From Paracoccus mutanolyticus (GTDB lineage Bacteria > Pseudomonadota > Alphaproteobacteria > Rhodobacterales > Rhodobacteraceae): 64,000 bases of DNA. Below the pieces are notes generated by a model. The model worked only from the letters and a program-made list of their open reading frames with translations. It made no database searches and was not told the DNA's origin. The stretch lies in the NCBI RefSeq assembly GCF_003285265.1, contig NZ_CP030239.1:1-64000 (forward strand). The letters run 5' to 3'. A program made the translations under genes and the position numbers. Within the stretch, counting starts at the first letter, position 1, and each line of letters opens with the position of its first letter. Positions 1-11,028 of the stretch are shown one piece after another.

Positions 1-1
1 T

Positions 2-235
2 GTGGGCCCGGTCCTGGGCGAAATCGGCGATCTGATGGATGACGTGAAGAACTATCAGGCCCCCGAGCGTCTGGAAAACGGCGATATCCTGATCCGCCGC
101 CGTGCCGAGGCTCCGCCGCCCCCGCCCATCGGGCCGAACCTGCGCGACATGATGCGGCCCGCGCCCGAGGCGCCCGCCCCCGACAAACCGGCGCCCCTGC
201 CGCCGCGCGACCCGGCCTCCGAAATCGAGCTTTAG
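2..235 (+). CDS. C-terminal part of a probable secreted protein of unknown function (partial)
   Basis: The reading frame is open from the left edge, so the true start lies outside the window. The visible 77 residues end in a Pro/Ala-rich tail after a short block containing QAPERLENGDILIRRR. That block plus a proline-rich acidic tail resembles a small family of exported Rhodobacteraceae proteins of unknown function, whose members sometimes carry misleading database names such as AAA+ ATPase; nothing here is an ATPase motif. The stop codon overlaps the stop of the convergent glycosyltransferase by two bases. Family resemblance is from memory and weak; function unknown. Confidence 0.5.
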   Translation: MGPVLGEIGDLMDDVKNYQAPERLENGDILIRRRAEAPPPPPIGPNLRDMMRPAPEAPAPDKPAPLPPRDPASEIEL

Positions 236-1440
236 GGCGCGAATCCCTCGACCCAGTCGATCAGGCGCGGCAGGCTCTGGCGCTTCAGGTCATAGCCGTC
301 CGCGATGGTCTGGCGCGCCGCCGCCCCCAGCCGCGGGGCATCGGGGTCGCCCGCCAGCGCGCGGATCAGCGCGGCCTCCAACGCGGGCTGGTCGAAAAAC
401 GGGACCAGCCGCCCGTTTTCCCCGTCCCGTATCAGTTCGCGCACCGGCTCGGTGTCCGAGGCGACGATCTGACAGCCCGCCGCCATCGCCTCGGTCAGGG
501 ACCAGCTTAGGACAAAGGGATAGGTCAGATAGCAGTGCACCCGCGCGACCTGCAGCAGCGACAGGTATTGCGGATAAGGCACGCGGCCCAGGAAATGGAT
601 GCGCGACAGGTCCAGCTGGCCGTCAAGTTCGGCCAGCATCCTGGCCTTCCAACTGTCGGCGTCCTGCGGCTTGCCGCCATAGCTGACGCCGTCGCCGCCG
701 ATCAGCACGACCTGCGCACCGGGCCGCGCCCGCATCACCGCCGGCAGAGCCCGCATGAAGCGGTGAAAGCCGCGATAGGGCTCGAGCGAGCGCGAGACAT
801 AGCTGAGCACCTCGTCCCCCGCCGTCAGCACCCGACCATCGGGTAGGGTCAGGCTGGCGGCGGGGTTGGGCTTGACGATGTCGGTGTCGATCCCGTCATG
901 GATCACCGTCAGCTTCTGGCGCAGTTCGGGCGGGAAGCTGCCGGCCTGATAGCGCGTGGGCGACAGGCCAGCGTCGGCCTGCACCAGCCCCTGATCAGAT
1001 GGGCCGAGCGTGACAGCGTGCTGACGCGGCCCTCGTCGCTGTCGGGGGTGATCTCGGGGTCGAAGCCCACGTCATGCCGCGCGTGCGATACAGCAGCTCG
1101 GCATAGACCAGCAGCTTCGCATCGGGCCAGATCTCGCGCAGGAACAGCGTCTCGCCCCAGCCGGAATGGCCAAAGATCAGGTCGGGCACATAGCCGTGCT
1201 GGTCGCGCAGCGCCCGGCAGCCGCGCGCGGCCAGCCAGCCCCGTTCGGCGTGATCGGCATAGGACCGGGCCAAACCGCGTACGGTGTTTTCACCCGGCGC
1301 CTTGTAGCGCACGACCTGCACCGGCGAGGGGCGCTGGTTCTTTTCGTCGGTCAGGGCCAGCACCTTGTGGCCGCGCGCGGCCAGCGCCGGCGCCAGATGC
1401 AGGAACTGGCCGGGGAAATTCTGGTGAACGAACAGGATCT

Positions 1441-1444
<4 letters not shown>
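232..1444 (-). CDS. GT4-type glycosyltransferase, split by two frame breaks
   Basis: A GT-B fold glycosyltransferase of the GT4 kind, expected to transfer a sugar from an activated donor. The N-terminus MKILFVHQNFPGQF followed by a donor-domain segment ending in EAMAAGCQIVASDTEPVRE and a DGENGRLV loop is typical of this family. The protein is read in three frames: residues 1 to about 122 from 1444 to about 1078, a middle piece (HDVGFDPEITPDSDEGRV) to about 1002, then the rest to 232. Restoring one base at each break gives a continuous protein of about 404 residues. The start codon overlaps the stop of yejF (ATGA), so it is probably co-transcribed with the peptide importer, an unusual neighbour. 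Acceptor unknown. Confidence 0.8.
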
Positions 1445-3028
<1,584 letters not shown>

Positions 3029-3032
<4 letters not shown>

Positions 3033-4135
3033 CGGAACGTCTTTCTGGGGTCGAAGGCATCGCGCACGCCTTCGAAGATGAAGACCAGCAGCGACAGCAT
3101 GATGGCAAAGCTGAAGAAGGCGGTGAAGCCCAGCCAGGGGGCTTGCAGGTTCTGCTTGGCCTGCAGGGCCAGTTCGCCCAGCGAGGGCGCCGAACTGGGC
3201 AGACCGTATCCCAGGTAGTCCAGCGCGGCCAGCGAGGAAATCGTCCCGGTCACGACAAAGGGCAGCATGGTCAGCGTCGCCACCATCGCGTTGGGCAGGA
3301 TGTGGCGGAACATGATGGTGCGGTCGGAAACCCCCAGCGCGCGCGCCGCGCGGACATATTCGAAATTGCGCGCCCGCAGGAATTCGGCCCGCACGACACC
3401 GACCAGCGCCGGCCATCCGAACAGGATCGAGACAAAGACCAGCAGCCAGAAGCTGCGTCCGAGGATCGAGAACAGAATGATAATCACATAAAGAGAAGGG
3501 GTTGATCCCCATATCTCAAGCAGTCTCTGAAACACCAGGTCGGTGCGGCCGCCGAAATAGCCCTGCACGGCACCGGCGGCGATGCCGATGACCGAACTGA
3601 CGGCCGTCACGATCAGCGTGAACAGGACCGACAGGCGGAAGCCATAGATCACCCGCGCCAGCACGTCGCGCGCGGTATCGTCCGTACCCAGCCAATGCGA
3701 AGCATCGGGCGCGCTGGGGGCGGTGCCCACGTTGTTGATGGTGCGATAGTGATAGGGCACCGGCGGCCAGATCATCCAGCCGCGATGGACCGCCTCGCCC
3801 GCCACCTGGCCGGTTTCGGCCGCGGCGCGCTGCGTCCCCTCGGGATCGTCCCAGCATTCCGGGCGCCCGCCGGTCCGGATCAGGCATTGCACGCCGGGGT
3901 CGGTATAGATCGCCTCGGTCCCGAAATCGCCCCCGAAGGTCGTTTCGGGATAGAACTGATAGACGGGGAAGTACAGGTTGCCGCGATAGCTGACGACGAT
4001 CGGCTTGTCGTTGGCCAGCAGCTCGGCGAAAAGCGAGGCGACGAACATCACCGAAAAGAGGATCAGCGACCAGAAGGCGCGCTTGTTGCGGCGGAAATTT
4101 CGCAGCCGCCGGCGGTTCAGCTCGGACATCGCCAT
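3029..4135 (-). CDS. yejE: YejE-like permease of a peptide ABC importer
   Basis: Inner-membrane permease, 368 residues, partner of YejB. An N-terminal basic stretch ([17 protein letters not shown]) precedes one membrane helix, then a long periplasmic insert, then the BPD_transp_1 core with the EAA-type loop around [13 protein letters not shown]. The start at 4135 ([10 protein letters not shown]) overlaps the last base of the yejB stop (TGATG), and its own stop overlaps yejF by four bases, which indicates tight translational coupling across the operon. No frame breaks are visible in this gene. Confidence 0.9.
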
Positions 4136-5267
4136 CAGCCGGCCCTCCGCTCGAAGTCGATGCGCGGATCGACCAGCACATACATCAGGTCCGACAGGAT
4201 GCCGACCAGAAGGCCCAGCAGGCCAGACGTAAAGCGTGCCGAAGATCACCGGATAGTCGCGCTGCACCGCCGCCTCAAATCCCAGCCGGCCAAGCCCGTC
4301 CAGCGAGAAGATCGTTTCGATCAGGATGGATGAGCCGAAGAAGACGCCCAGGAACATCGCCGGAAAACCCGCGATCACGATCAGCATGGCGTTGCGGAAG
4401 ACATGGCCATACAGCACCCGCCGCCGGGTCAGGCCCTTGGCGCGGGCGGTCATGACGTATTGCTTGTTGATCTCGTCCAGGAAACTGTTCTTGGTCAGCA
4501 GGGTCAGCGTGGCAAAGCTGGAAATCGTGGTCGCCACCACCGGCAGGGTGATGTGCCACAGATAGTCCTTGATCTTGCCCAGCAGGCTGAGGTCGGCGAA
4601 ATTGTCGCTGGTCAGCCCGCGCAGCGGAAAGATGCGCCAGTAGCTGCCGCCCGCGAACAGCACCATCAGCAGCACCGCAAAGAGGAAGGCGGGGATCGCA
4701 TAGCCGATGATGATTGCCCCGCTGGTCCAGGTGTCAAAGGGCGTGCCGTTCCTGACCGCCTTGCGGATGCCCAGCGGGATCGAGATCAGATAGGCGATCA
4801 GCGTGGACCACAGGCCCAGCGTGATCGAGACCGGCATCTTTTCCAGCACCAGGTCGATCACCGAGACCGAGCGGAAGAAGCTGGTCCCGAAATCGAAACG
4901 GACATAGTTGCCCAGCATGATCAGGAAACGCTCGGCCGCGCCGATCTTTTCCTTGCGGCAGTCGGGCGATTTCAGGTCGGGCGCACCCTGGTGGGCGGCG
5001 TCGCAGGTGATGCGGGCAAAGCCCATCTGCACCTCAAGCTGGTCCAGCAATTCGGGCGGAATGCCGCGCGCGCCGGCGTATTCGGTGTTCTGCGCCGCAT
5101 CGCCGCCCCCGCCCGAGATGTTGCGGAAGGCGTCGCCTTCGCCCTGACGCGGGCGATCACCTGCTCGATCGAGCCGCCCGGAACGAATTGGGCAGCGGAA
5201 TAGAACCAGCATGATGCCGATCAAGGCGAGAATGACAGCAGCAAGCCCGCAGGATATAGGCTGCCAT
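4135..5267 (-). CDS. yejB: YejB-like permease of a peptide ABC importer, with frame breaks
   Basis: Inner-membrane permease of the YejABEF importer. The start at 5267 gives MAAYILR, matching the usual N-terminus; reading then shifts near 5248, 5197 and 5150, where the pieces [27 protein letters not shown] and [11 protein letters not shown] join up once single bases are restored. From there to about 4222 the family sequence is continuous, with several membrane helices and the EAA loop ([18 protein letters not shown]). A last missing base near 4222 hides the true C-terminus, which should end ERRAG at the stop overlapping yejE. About 375 residues when repaired. Confidence 0.85.
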
Positions 5268-5307
5268 CCGCCCCTGTTCTCCGCCTGGTTCGCGCCGTCC
5301 CGGGGGA

Positions 5308-7219
5308 CTAGCGCAGAGCGCCGGCTTGTTTCAGCTTTTCGGCCTTATCCGCGTCATACCACCAGAAATCAAGCTCTCCCAACGCATAGGGGGGCAACTC
5401 GGACGGGTGGCCGAACATGTCGTAATAGGCGATCAGGTGGTTCGGGGTGTACCATTGCGGCACGCAAAGCTTGATGGCGCGCAGCACCCGGTCCAGCGCG
5501 TGGACGGCGGTCAGCATCGTGGCCTCGTCTTGCGCGGATTCGACCGTCCGCATCAGGCTGTCCACCGCCGGATTGGCCAGACCCGACAGGTTGCTGTCGG
5601 TGCCCGCGAACTCGGATCCGAAGACCGGGCGCATCTCGGCCCCCGGGATCGGGGTCTGGCCCAGGAAATCCGAGGTCAGGTCGAAATCGTGCGAGCGGAT
5701 GCGCGCCACCTGCTCGGAATTGTCCACCCGCAGGTTCACGGCGTCGATGCCGACCCGGCGCAGGTTTTCGATATAGGGATCCAGGATGCGGTCCTGGTCG
5801 GGGCCGTCGTTCATGAACTCGACGCGCAGAGGCTCGCCCTTGGCATTGCGCCGGATCGGATCGCCCGCGACGCTCTTCCAGCCGGCTTCCTCAAGCAGGG
5901 CGGTCACGCGGCGCACCATCGCCCGGTCCAGCTGCTGGGCGGTGCCCTCGGGCCAAAGCCAGGCATCCTCGGTCAGAACCTCGGGCGGGATATGCTGGGC
6001 CAAGGGTTCCAGCAGCGCCAGTTCCTCGGGCGAGGGCTTGCCCTGCGCGGCAAGCGGCGTGTTTTCCCAGAAACTGTTCACGCGCTTGTAAAGCCCATAG
6101 AACAGCGTCGCATTGGTCCAGTGAAAGTTGAACATCAGCCCGATCGCCTCGCGCAGGCGGGCATCCTGGAACTTGGGCCGGCGCAGGTTAAAGACCCAGG
6201 CCTGGCCATTGACCGGGCTGCCGTCGGGCAATGCCTCGCGCCGGACCCAGCCTTTTTCCATCGACGCGAACTTGTAGCCGGTCGCCCACAGCAGCGACTT
6301 GACCTCGCGCCGGAAGGTGTATTCGCCGACCTCGAACGAGCGATAGGCGGTGTCGTAATCGGCGAAGTATTCAAAACGGATGCGGTCGAAGTTGTAGCGC
6401 CCGCGGCTGATCGGCAGACCCTCGCCCCAATAGTCCGGCCGCCGTGTCGCGGCCACGGTCCTTCCCATCGAGACCGAACCCAGCACATAGGGGCCCGAGC
6501 CGATCATCGGCGTGTTCATGGGCGCGGCCAGGTCGCGCTTGTTGTCCATGAAATCCTTGCGCGAAAAGATCCCGAGTCCGCCAACGAACTGGATGACCTC
6601 GCGCCGGGGATAGCCCTTGGTGAAATAGAACCGCACGCGGCGGTCGTCCAGGGCATCGACCTTGGCGACCTGCTGCATGATCAGCGTGCGAATCGCGATC
6701 CTGGCCTTGTCGCGCAGGGTTTCGTAGGTAAAGACCACGTCATGCGCGGTGACGGGCGTGCCGTCCGAAAACTTCGCGACGGGACGCCGAAGGAGCAGAA
6801 CCCGATCTGGCCTTGCTCCGCATCTTGCTACCTCCTTATGCGGTTGCAACCTCCTTGCTCCAGCGGAAGTCGCTGGCATCCACCCACATGCGATGCAGCG
6901 CCACCGCCGCCAGCGCCGCCGGGCGGCCCTGGTCGGAAAACGGGTTCAGGTTGTCGAAATTCGAGCTGTTCGGGATCGCCTCGGAAATCTCGCCGCCCTT
7001 CGGGGCATCGGGATTGACATAGGGCAGGTGCGGGAAATCCGCCGGCAGCCTCGGCTCGCCAAAGATCGAGATGCCATGCGCCCGGATCACCCGGTCGCCC
7101 GCAGGCACCGCATCCGCTGCCTCGGCGGGGGCCGGCGCCTGCGCCCAGGCGGCCGGCAGGCGCAGGGCCCCCACGCCAAAGGCGGCAATGGCGGTCTGGA
7201 GCAAGGATCGTCTGTGCAT
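5308..7219 (-). CDS. yejA: YejA-like periplasmic peptide-binding protein, interrupted by a foreign-looking patch
   Basis: Extracellular solute-binding protein (SBP_bac_5 family) that delivers oligopeptides to YejBEF. The start at 7219 gives [15 protein letters not shown], a twin-arginine-like signal peptide ending near AWAQA. The family hallmark [23 protein letters not shown] follows. Frame 1 stops near 6833; the protein resumes at [21 protein letters not shown] from about 6785 and runs to 5308. Between them about 100 bases do not match the family in any frame (see the separate entry). Length without the patch is about 630 residues, close to normal. First gene of the yejABEF-glycosyltransferase operon. 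Confidence 0.85.
6792..6888 (-). other. Unrelated patch inside yejA
   Basis: Reading on the minus strand, the expected segment between LHRMW and AKFSDG of YejA is replaced by [14 protein letters not shown] and a TAA stop, then AAGGAGGT, a short spacer and ATGCGGAGCAAG. That is the layout of a gene end, a ribosome-binding site and a new start. A near repeat, AAGGAGGTTGCAA and AAGGAGGTAGCAA, sits 19 bases apart. The edges are approximate. It could be a misassembled or gap-filled fragment of another locus, or a real short insertion/replacement. Confidence 0.5.
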
Positions 7220-7300
7220 GGATATGTCCCGAAACTCTCGTGTCTGCCGCAAGCTAGCAGCCACGCGCCTCGGTTCAACATGCAATCGCGTGATCGCAAT

Positions 7301-7320
7301 GGGCGCCCCCGCGGGCGCCC
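7301..7320 (-). terminator. GC-rich hairpin after the DUF6456 gene
   Basis: GGGCGCCC...GGGCGCCC forms a stable stem just beyond the DUF6456 stop and before yejA. There is no U-rich tail, so it may be a weak or Rho-assisted end, or a transcript-stabilising stem. Confidence 0.3.
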
Positions 7321-7341
7321 GTTCGCCACGGGCGTCAGTCC

Positions 7342-8577
7342 CTAGCCGATCAGCGGGGCGCCCGAGCCGTAGGTTTCGCGATAGTGCCGCTCCAGCCGCA
7401 TCAGCGCCAGGCGCAGGACGATCTTGCCCGACCGCGCCGACCAACCCAGGCGCCGCTCGGTCATCTCGATCCCCTCCAGAAAGCAGCAGACGCGCAGGCA
7501 CATGTCACCCATTCCGGGCCCCAGTTCGCGCAGCGCCGCCGCGACCCGGTTGCGCGCGCTTTCCGACCCGCCGCCGAACCCCGCCGGCAGGCCCGAGACA
7601 TCCACCCCCGCCGTCAGGAAGCGGTCCCAGTTCTGGGTGATGCGCGGACCCATCTGGGCCAGCTCGAAATCCTCGCGCAGGCGCTCGCCCGCCGCGACGA
7701 TCTCGGGCGACAGAAAGGGGCTGCCGTCCGCCTCGCGCCGGCGGGCCAGCATCAGCAGCGGGCTTTCGGCGATGTTGACGCGCATGCGCCGGCGGCGGCT
7801 GTCCTCGGGGTCGGCGATCTCGCGATCTTCCCAACTCCGGTGACGCTCGGCATGGTCGAAGGTCGCGGCATCCTCGGCGCATCCCTCGGGCAGCGGCGCC
7901 GCCTTGGGGACGGGATCGGCCAGCAGAAAATCCTCGAACTGCGGCAGGGCGCCCCGCCTGCGCGCCGCCAGCAACGCTCGCAGCGCGTCGCGCCCCGGCG
8001 CGGCGATGACATAGCGGCACATCTTGCCCTGGCCCACCAGTTGCACCCAGGCGCGGATCGCCATGTGCTCCGCCAGTTCCCGGTCCAGAATCGCGGTGCG
8101 GATCTCGTCCCGGACCACGATGGCCTTGTCCATGCCGTCGGCCACGATCATCTGCGCCCCCGGCTCGGCCAGGCGGCGCAGGATGCGCGCGATCTGGCGC
8201 ATGCCCGTGCGGCCCAGGGCCACGTCGCCCGGCGCAGGCTGCCGTCGGGTGGCGGCCCGCTCGACGGCCTGGTCGACCAGCGGATCGTCGCGCCGCGCCT
8301 CGAACCGGCGGATGCGGCGCATGATCGTCGAGGCGTGGCAGCCCAGTTCCCGCGCCAGCGAACGGATGGTTTCCCCGCCTTCGATGTGGCGCAGGTACAG
8401 GCCCAGATCACCGTCCTCGTCCCCGTCAAGGGCGCGGACCGGCAGGGCGTGGAAGGTGCCGGCATCCGGTGCCGCCGTGCCCGCGCCGTCGGGGCGATTG
8501 CCGCACTTGACGTCGAAGCCGGCGGGCAGTCCGGCCAGCGAAGCGTCCGTGGCGAAATCTCCCGTCTGAATTGTCAT
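7342..8577 (-). CDS. DUF6456 domain protein with N-terminal helix-turn-helix
   Basis: About 411 residues. Residues around 65-105 (GGETIRSLARELGCHASTIMR and following) form a helix-turn-helix, suggesting DNA binding. The C-terminal third carries the DUF6456 signature NIAESPLLMLARRR, SPEIVAAGERLREDFELA and QMGPRITQNWDRF, known from Rhodobacterales and of unknown role. Two starts are possible: 8583 (MNMTIQ) or 8577 (MTIQ). AAGGA lies six bases before 8577 but directly abuts 8583, which favours 8577. A DUF6477 gene is divergent across a 220-base gap, a common pairing in this order. A transcriptional regulator is a reasonable inference; target unknown. Confidence 0.75.
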   Translation of the reverse strand: MTIQTGDFATDASLAGLPAGFDVKCGNRPDGAGTAAPDAGTFHALPVRALDGDEDGDLGLYLRHIEGGETIRSLARELGCHASTIMRRIRRFEARRDDPLVDQAVERAATRRQPAPGDVALGRTGMRQIARILRRLAEPGAQMIVADGMDKAIVVRDEIRTAILDRELAEHMAIRAWVQLVGQGKMCRYVIAAPGRDALRALLAARRRGALPQFEDFLLADPVPKAAPLPEGCAEDAATFDHAERHRSWEDREIADPEDSRRRRMRVNIAESPLLMLARRREADGSPFLSPEIVAAGERLREDFELAQMGPRITQNWDRFLTAGVDVSGLPAGFGGGSESARNRVAAALRELGPGMGDMCLRVCCFLEGIEMTERRLGWSARSGKIVLRLALMRLERHYRETYGSGAPLIG

Positions 8578-8757
8578 GTTCATTCCTTCGCTTCCTGCGA
8601 GCGAACCGGCAGTCGCTCGCTCATGGGTGTTGTGACGAATACCCGGCCAGATGGCAGGCCCGGGGCTGACCTGCCGCAATCTTTGCTAACAAATCCTAAA
8701 GAATCCTTGCCACTGCGCGCGGAGGTCGCAGCTGTGGCGCAACACACGCTTGGGTTG

Positions 8758-8772
8758 TTAATAATTTCCTAA
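8758..8772. promoter_or_regulatory. Candidate CtrA-like site between the DUF6456 and DUF6477 genes
   Basis: TTAA-N7-CTAA, one mismatch from the CtrA consensus TTAA-N7-TTAA, lies 26 bases before the DUF6477 start. A second pair, CTAA-N6-CTAA, lies near 8685-8698. The interval is clearly richer in A/T than its surroundings. Chance is a real possibility for so short a motif. Confidence 0.3.
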
Positions 8773-8797
8773 CACAGCCCAAGGCAGGAGAGACGCC

Positions 8798-9172
8798 ATG
8801 ACAATGATGCCCAACGTGATCCAGTTCCAGCCGCGTCGCGCAGACCCCGTGACGCGCCCCTTTCGGCGCCCCCGCCTGCTGGTCCAGGCCGCCCGTGCCG
8901 GCCTGAACGGATGGAATCGCAAGCGGGACCTGCGGCGGCTTCTGAAATGCGACGACCTGCCTGAACCGGGCGCCGCCCTGCCCCGCCTTGCCGCCGAAGA
9001 GGCGCGGCTGGATCAGGCCCGGCGCGAGGCGCAGGCCGACTACGACCTTCAACGCCACATCCTGCTGCTGGTCGCCATCATCGCTGAAACCGCCGGTCAG
9101 ATGCGGCACATGGCCCCGGCCGGAGGCGCGACGATCACTTCGTTCGGAACAGCGATCCCAGCACGCCCCTGA
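8798..9172 (+). CDS. DUF6477 family protein
   Basis: A 124-residue protein with the family core RRPRLLVQAARAGLNGW, RDLRRLLKCDDLP and a C-terminal helix DYDLQRHILLLVAIIAE. The family is confined to Rhodobacterales and its function is not known. AGGAGA lies eight bases before the ATG at 8798. The last 38 bases overlap the 3' end of the convergent HerA-like gene, so the final residues are constrained by both frames. Divergent from the DUF6456 gene, suggesting shared control from the A/T-rich gap. Confidence 0.7.
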   Translation: MTMMPNVIQFQPRRADPVTRPFRRPRLLVQAARAGLNGWNRKRDLRRLLKCDDLPEPGAALPRLAAEEARLDQARREAQADYDLQRHILLLVAIIAETAGQMRHMAPAGGATITSFGTAIPARP

Positions 9173-10682
9173 CGATGGCCTGCCCGGTCTTCGTCCCGAT
9201 CTGCCGGGCCAGGCTTTTGCCGAACGCCTCGGCGATGCTGTCGGCGTTGCTCCTGCGCGTGGGCGCCCGGGGTTCGCGGATCTGGATCGACGGGTCGGGG
9301 CGACGTGCCCGCGGCTTTTCCATCGCCCACAGGTCATCGTCCAAGGGCTTTGGCGCGGCCGCCTGCTCGGTCCGGCGGGCCAGCAACTCGGCGGCGGATT
9401 CCCGGTCCAGCGCCTTGCCGTATTTCAACCCAAGGGCCGAAGCCGCGACGATCGCCGCCCGCTCGGCATCGGTGATCGGGCCAAGCTGCGACAGCGGCGG
9501 CCGGATCAGCGTGCGCTGCGCCACGCCCGGCACGCCCTTCTCCTCAAGCAGCGAGGTGACGGCCTCGCCCGTGCCCAGCGACAGGATCGCCCCGGCGGTG
9601 TCGAAGGCGGGATTGGCGCGATAGTTCTGCGCCGCCAACCGCAGCGCCTTCTGGTCCTTGGCAGTAAAGGCGCGCAAGCCGTGCTGCACGCGGTTGCCCA
9701 GCTGGCCCAGCACTCCCTCCGGCAGGTCGGCCGGGTTCTGGGTGATGAACCACAGGCTGACCCCTTTCGAGCGGATCAGCCGCGCCACCTGCTCGATCTT
9801 GGCGACCAGCGCCGCGGGCGCATCGTTGAACAGCAGATGCGCCTCGTCGAAGAAAAAGGCGATGCGCGGCTTGTCCGGGTCGCCCACCTCGGGCAGTTGC
9901 TCGAACAGTTCGGACATCAGCCACAGCAGGAAGGTCGCATAAAGCCGCGGCGCGTTCATCAGCCGCTCGGCCGACAGGATGCTGACTACACCCTTGCCCG
10001 AGGCATCCAGCCGCACCAGATCGGCAAGCTCCAGCGCCGGCTCTCCGAACAGCAGGCTGCCCCCCTCGTTCTCAAGCACCATCAGCGCCCGCTGGATCGC
10101 CCCCACCGACGCGGCCGAGACATTGCCATAGGTCAGGCTCAGTTCCCTGGCGTTCTGGCCGACCCAGACCAGCATGGCCTGCAGGTCCTTCATGTCCAAG
10201 AGCGCCAGCCCCTGCTGGTCGGCGACGCGGAAGGCGATGTTCAGGACTCCCTCCTGCGCGTCGGTCAGGCCCAGAAGGCGCGACAGCAGCAGCGGGCCCA
10301 TTTCCGCCGGGGTGGCGCGGACCGGGTGGCCGCGCTCGCCCCAGATATCCCAGAACGTCACGGGAAAGCCCTGGTAATCCAGCGGCGCGCCGATCTGCGC
10401 GGCGCGCCTGGCAAAGGCCTCGGCCAGACCGGCGTCGCCGCCGCCGGGCTTGGCAAGCCCCGCCAGATCGCCTTTCACATCCGCCAGAAAAACAGGCACC
10501 CCCGCACGCGAAAACGACTCGGCCAGCGTCTGCAAGGTGACGGTCTTGCCCGTCCCGGTCGCGCCGGCGATCAGCCCGTGGCGATTGGCATATTTCAGCA
10601 GCAGGACCTGCGGAACTGCATGGCCTTCTCCGCCGCCGCCCAGCAGCACGGTTCCCCTTTCGAAATCAACGATTTCCGTCAC
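9135..10682 (-). CDS. HerA-like ATPase of the DUF853 (YjgR) family
   Basis: Cytoplasmic P-loop ATPase of the HerA/FtsK superfamily, about 515 residues. Walker A is GATGTGKTVTLQ near residue 39, the Walker B region is RIAFFFDEAHLLF, and FITQNPADLPEGVLGQLGNRVQHGLRAF is the usual DUF853 stretch (given here as separate motifs FITQNPADLP and LGNRVQHGLRAF). The C-terminus is basic (RRPDPSIQIREPRAPTRRS). I chose the GTG at 10682 (VTEIVDFERG) because GGGGGAA precedes it and the sequence is family-like from there; an ATG at 10736 would add 18 unlikely residues and run into the candidate small RNA promoter region. Role in E. coli YjgR is not settled. Confidence 0.85.
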   Translation of the reverse strand: MTEIVDFERGTVLLGGGGEGHAVPQVLLLKYANRHGLIAGATGTGKTVTLQTLAESFSRAGVPVFLADVKGDLAGLAKPGGGDAGLAEAFARRAAQIGAPLDYQGFPVTFWDIWGERGHPVRATPAEMGPLLLSRLLGLTDAQEGVLNIAFRVADQQGLALLDMKDLQAMLVWVGQNARELSLTYGNVSAASVGAIQRALMVLENEGGSLLFGEPALELADLVRLDASGKGVVSILSAERLMNAPRLYATFLLWLMSELFEQLPEVGDPDKPRIAFFFDEAHLLFNDAPAALVAKIEQVARLIRSKGVSLWFITQNPADLPEGVLGQLGNRVQHGLRAFTAKDQKALRLAAQNYRANPAFDTAGAILSLGTGEAVTSLLEEKGVPGVAQRTLIRPPLSQLGPITDAERAAIVAASALGLKYGKALDRESAAELLARRTEQAAAPKPLDDDLWAMEKPRARRPDPSIQIREPRAPTRRSNADSIAEAFGKSLARQIGTKTGQAIVRGVLGSLFRTK

Positions 10683-10744
10683 CCCGTTCCCCCAGATCGG
10701 CAAAAAGATGCACAGCACGACGAAAGGACAATACAACCGTAACG

Positions 10745-10840
10745 AATTTGTGCCACTCTGTTCATGTCGGGGTTCGTGGTGGCGCGAGCCCCGATTTTCC
10801 TCCCTGTTGGACTGCCGCGCCTTCGGGCGCGGCTTTTTTC
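10745..10840 (+). ncRNA. Candidate small RNA with exposed CCUCCC and intrinsic terminator
   Basis: A first stem pairs TCGGGGTTCG (10769-10778) with CGAGCCCCGA, followed by the single-stranded stretch TTTTCCTCCCTGTTGG, then a perfect terminator hairpin and six T. Two stems separated by an unpaired CCUCCC, complementary to Shine-Dalgarno sequences, is the layout of trans-acting alphaproteobacterial small RNAs, possibly the suhB/alpha-r14 sort. No coding frame fits. The 5' end is a guess; I see no clear -35 box. Confidence 0.5.
10814..10839 (+). terminator. Intrinsic terminator
   Basis: GCCGCGCC-TTCG-GGCGCGGC followed by TTTTTT: an eight-pair stem with a stable UUCG loop and a U tract, in the forward direction. 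No forward gene ends here, which is the main argument for the small RNA upstream. Confidence 0.85.
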
Positions 10841-10911
10841 ATGCAAGTGCCTGCTTCGGCGGATTTATGTGAATACAAGCGGGGTTTTGGCCTGTCTGAC
10901 AAGGTGACCAT

Positions 10912-11028
10912 TAGAACAGTTGACGGCTTGATGACTGCGTTCTAGCTTTCCGACCAATGATGACCGGCCAGTCCGGCAGGGAAGGGAAGCTTGGGGACCC
11001 GGGGTGCGCGTAACGCGCCCCGGGTCCC
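10912..11028. other. Non-coding stretch with two inverted repeats
   Basis: The interval from about 10840 to 11173 holds no credible gene. TAGAAC at 10912 and GTTCTA at 10939 frame a short dyad. At 10994-11028 an 11-base arm GGGACCCGGGG pairs with CCCCGGGTCCC around a CGCG-rich centre, a very stable hairpin followed by TTGCCTTT, so it may end transcription in either direction. Confidence 0.4.

Noticed and set aside
7301-7341. Possible CRISPR-like or tandem repeat from repeated GGGCGCCC and GGGCG units
   Set aside because: Only one stem-loop; no spaced direct repeats anywhere in the window.
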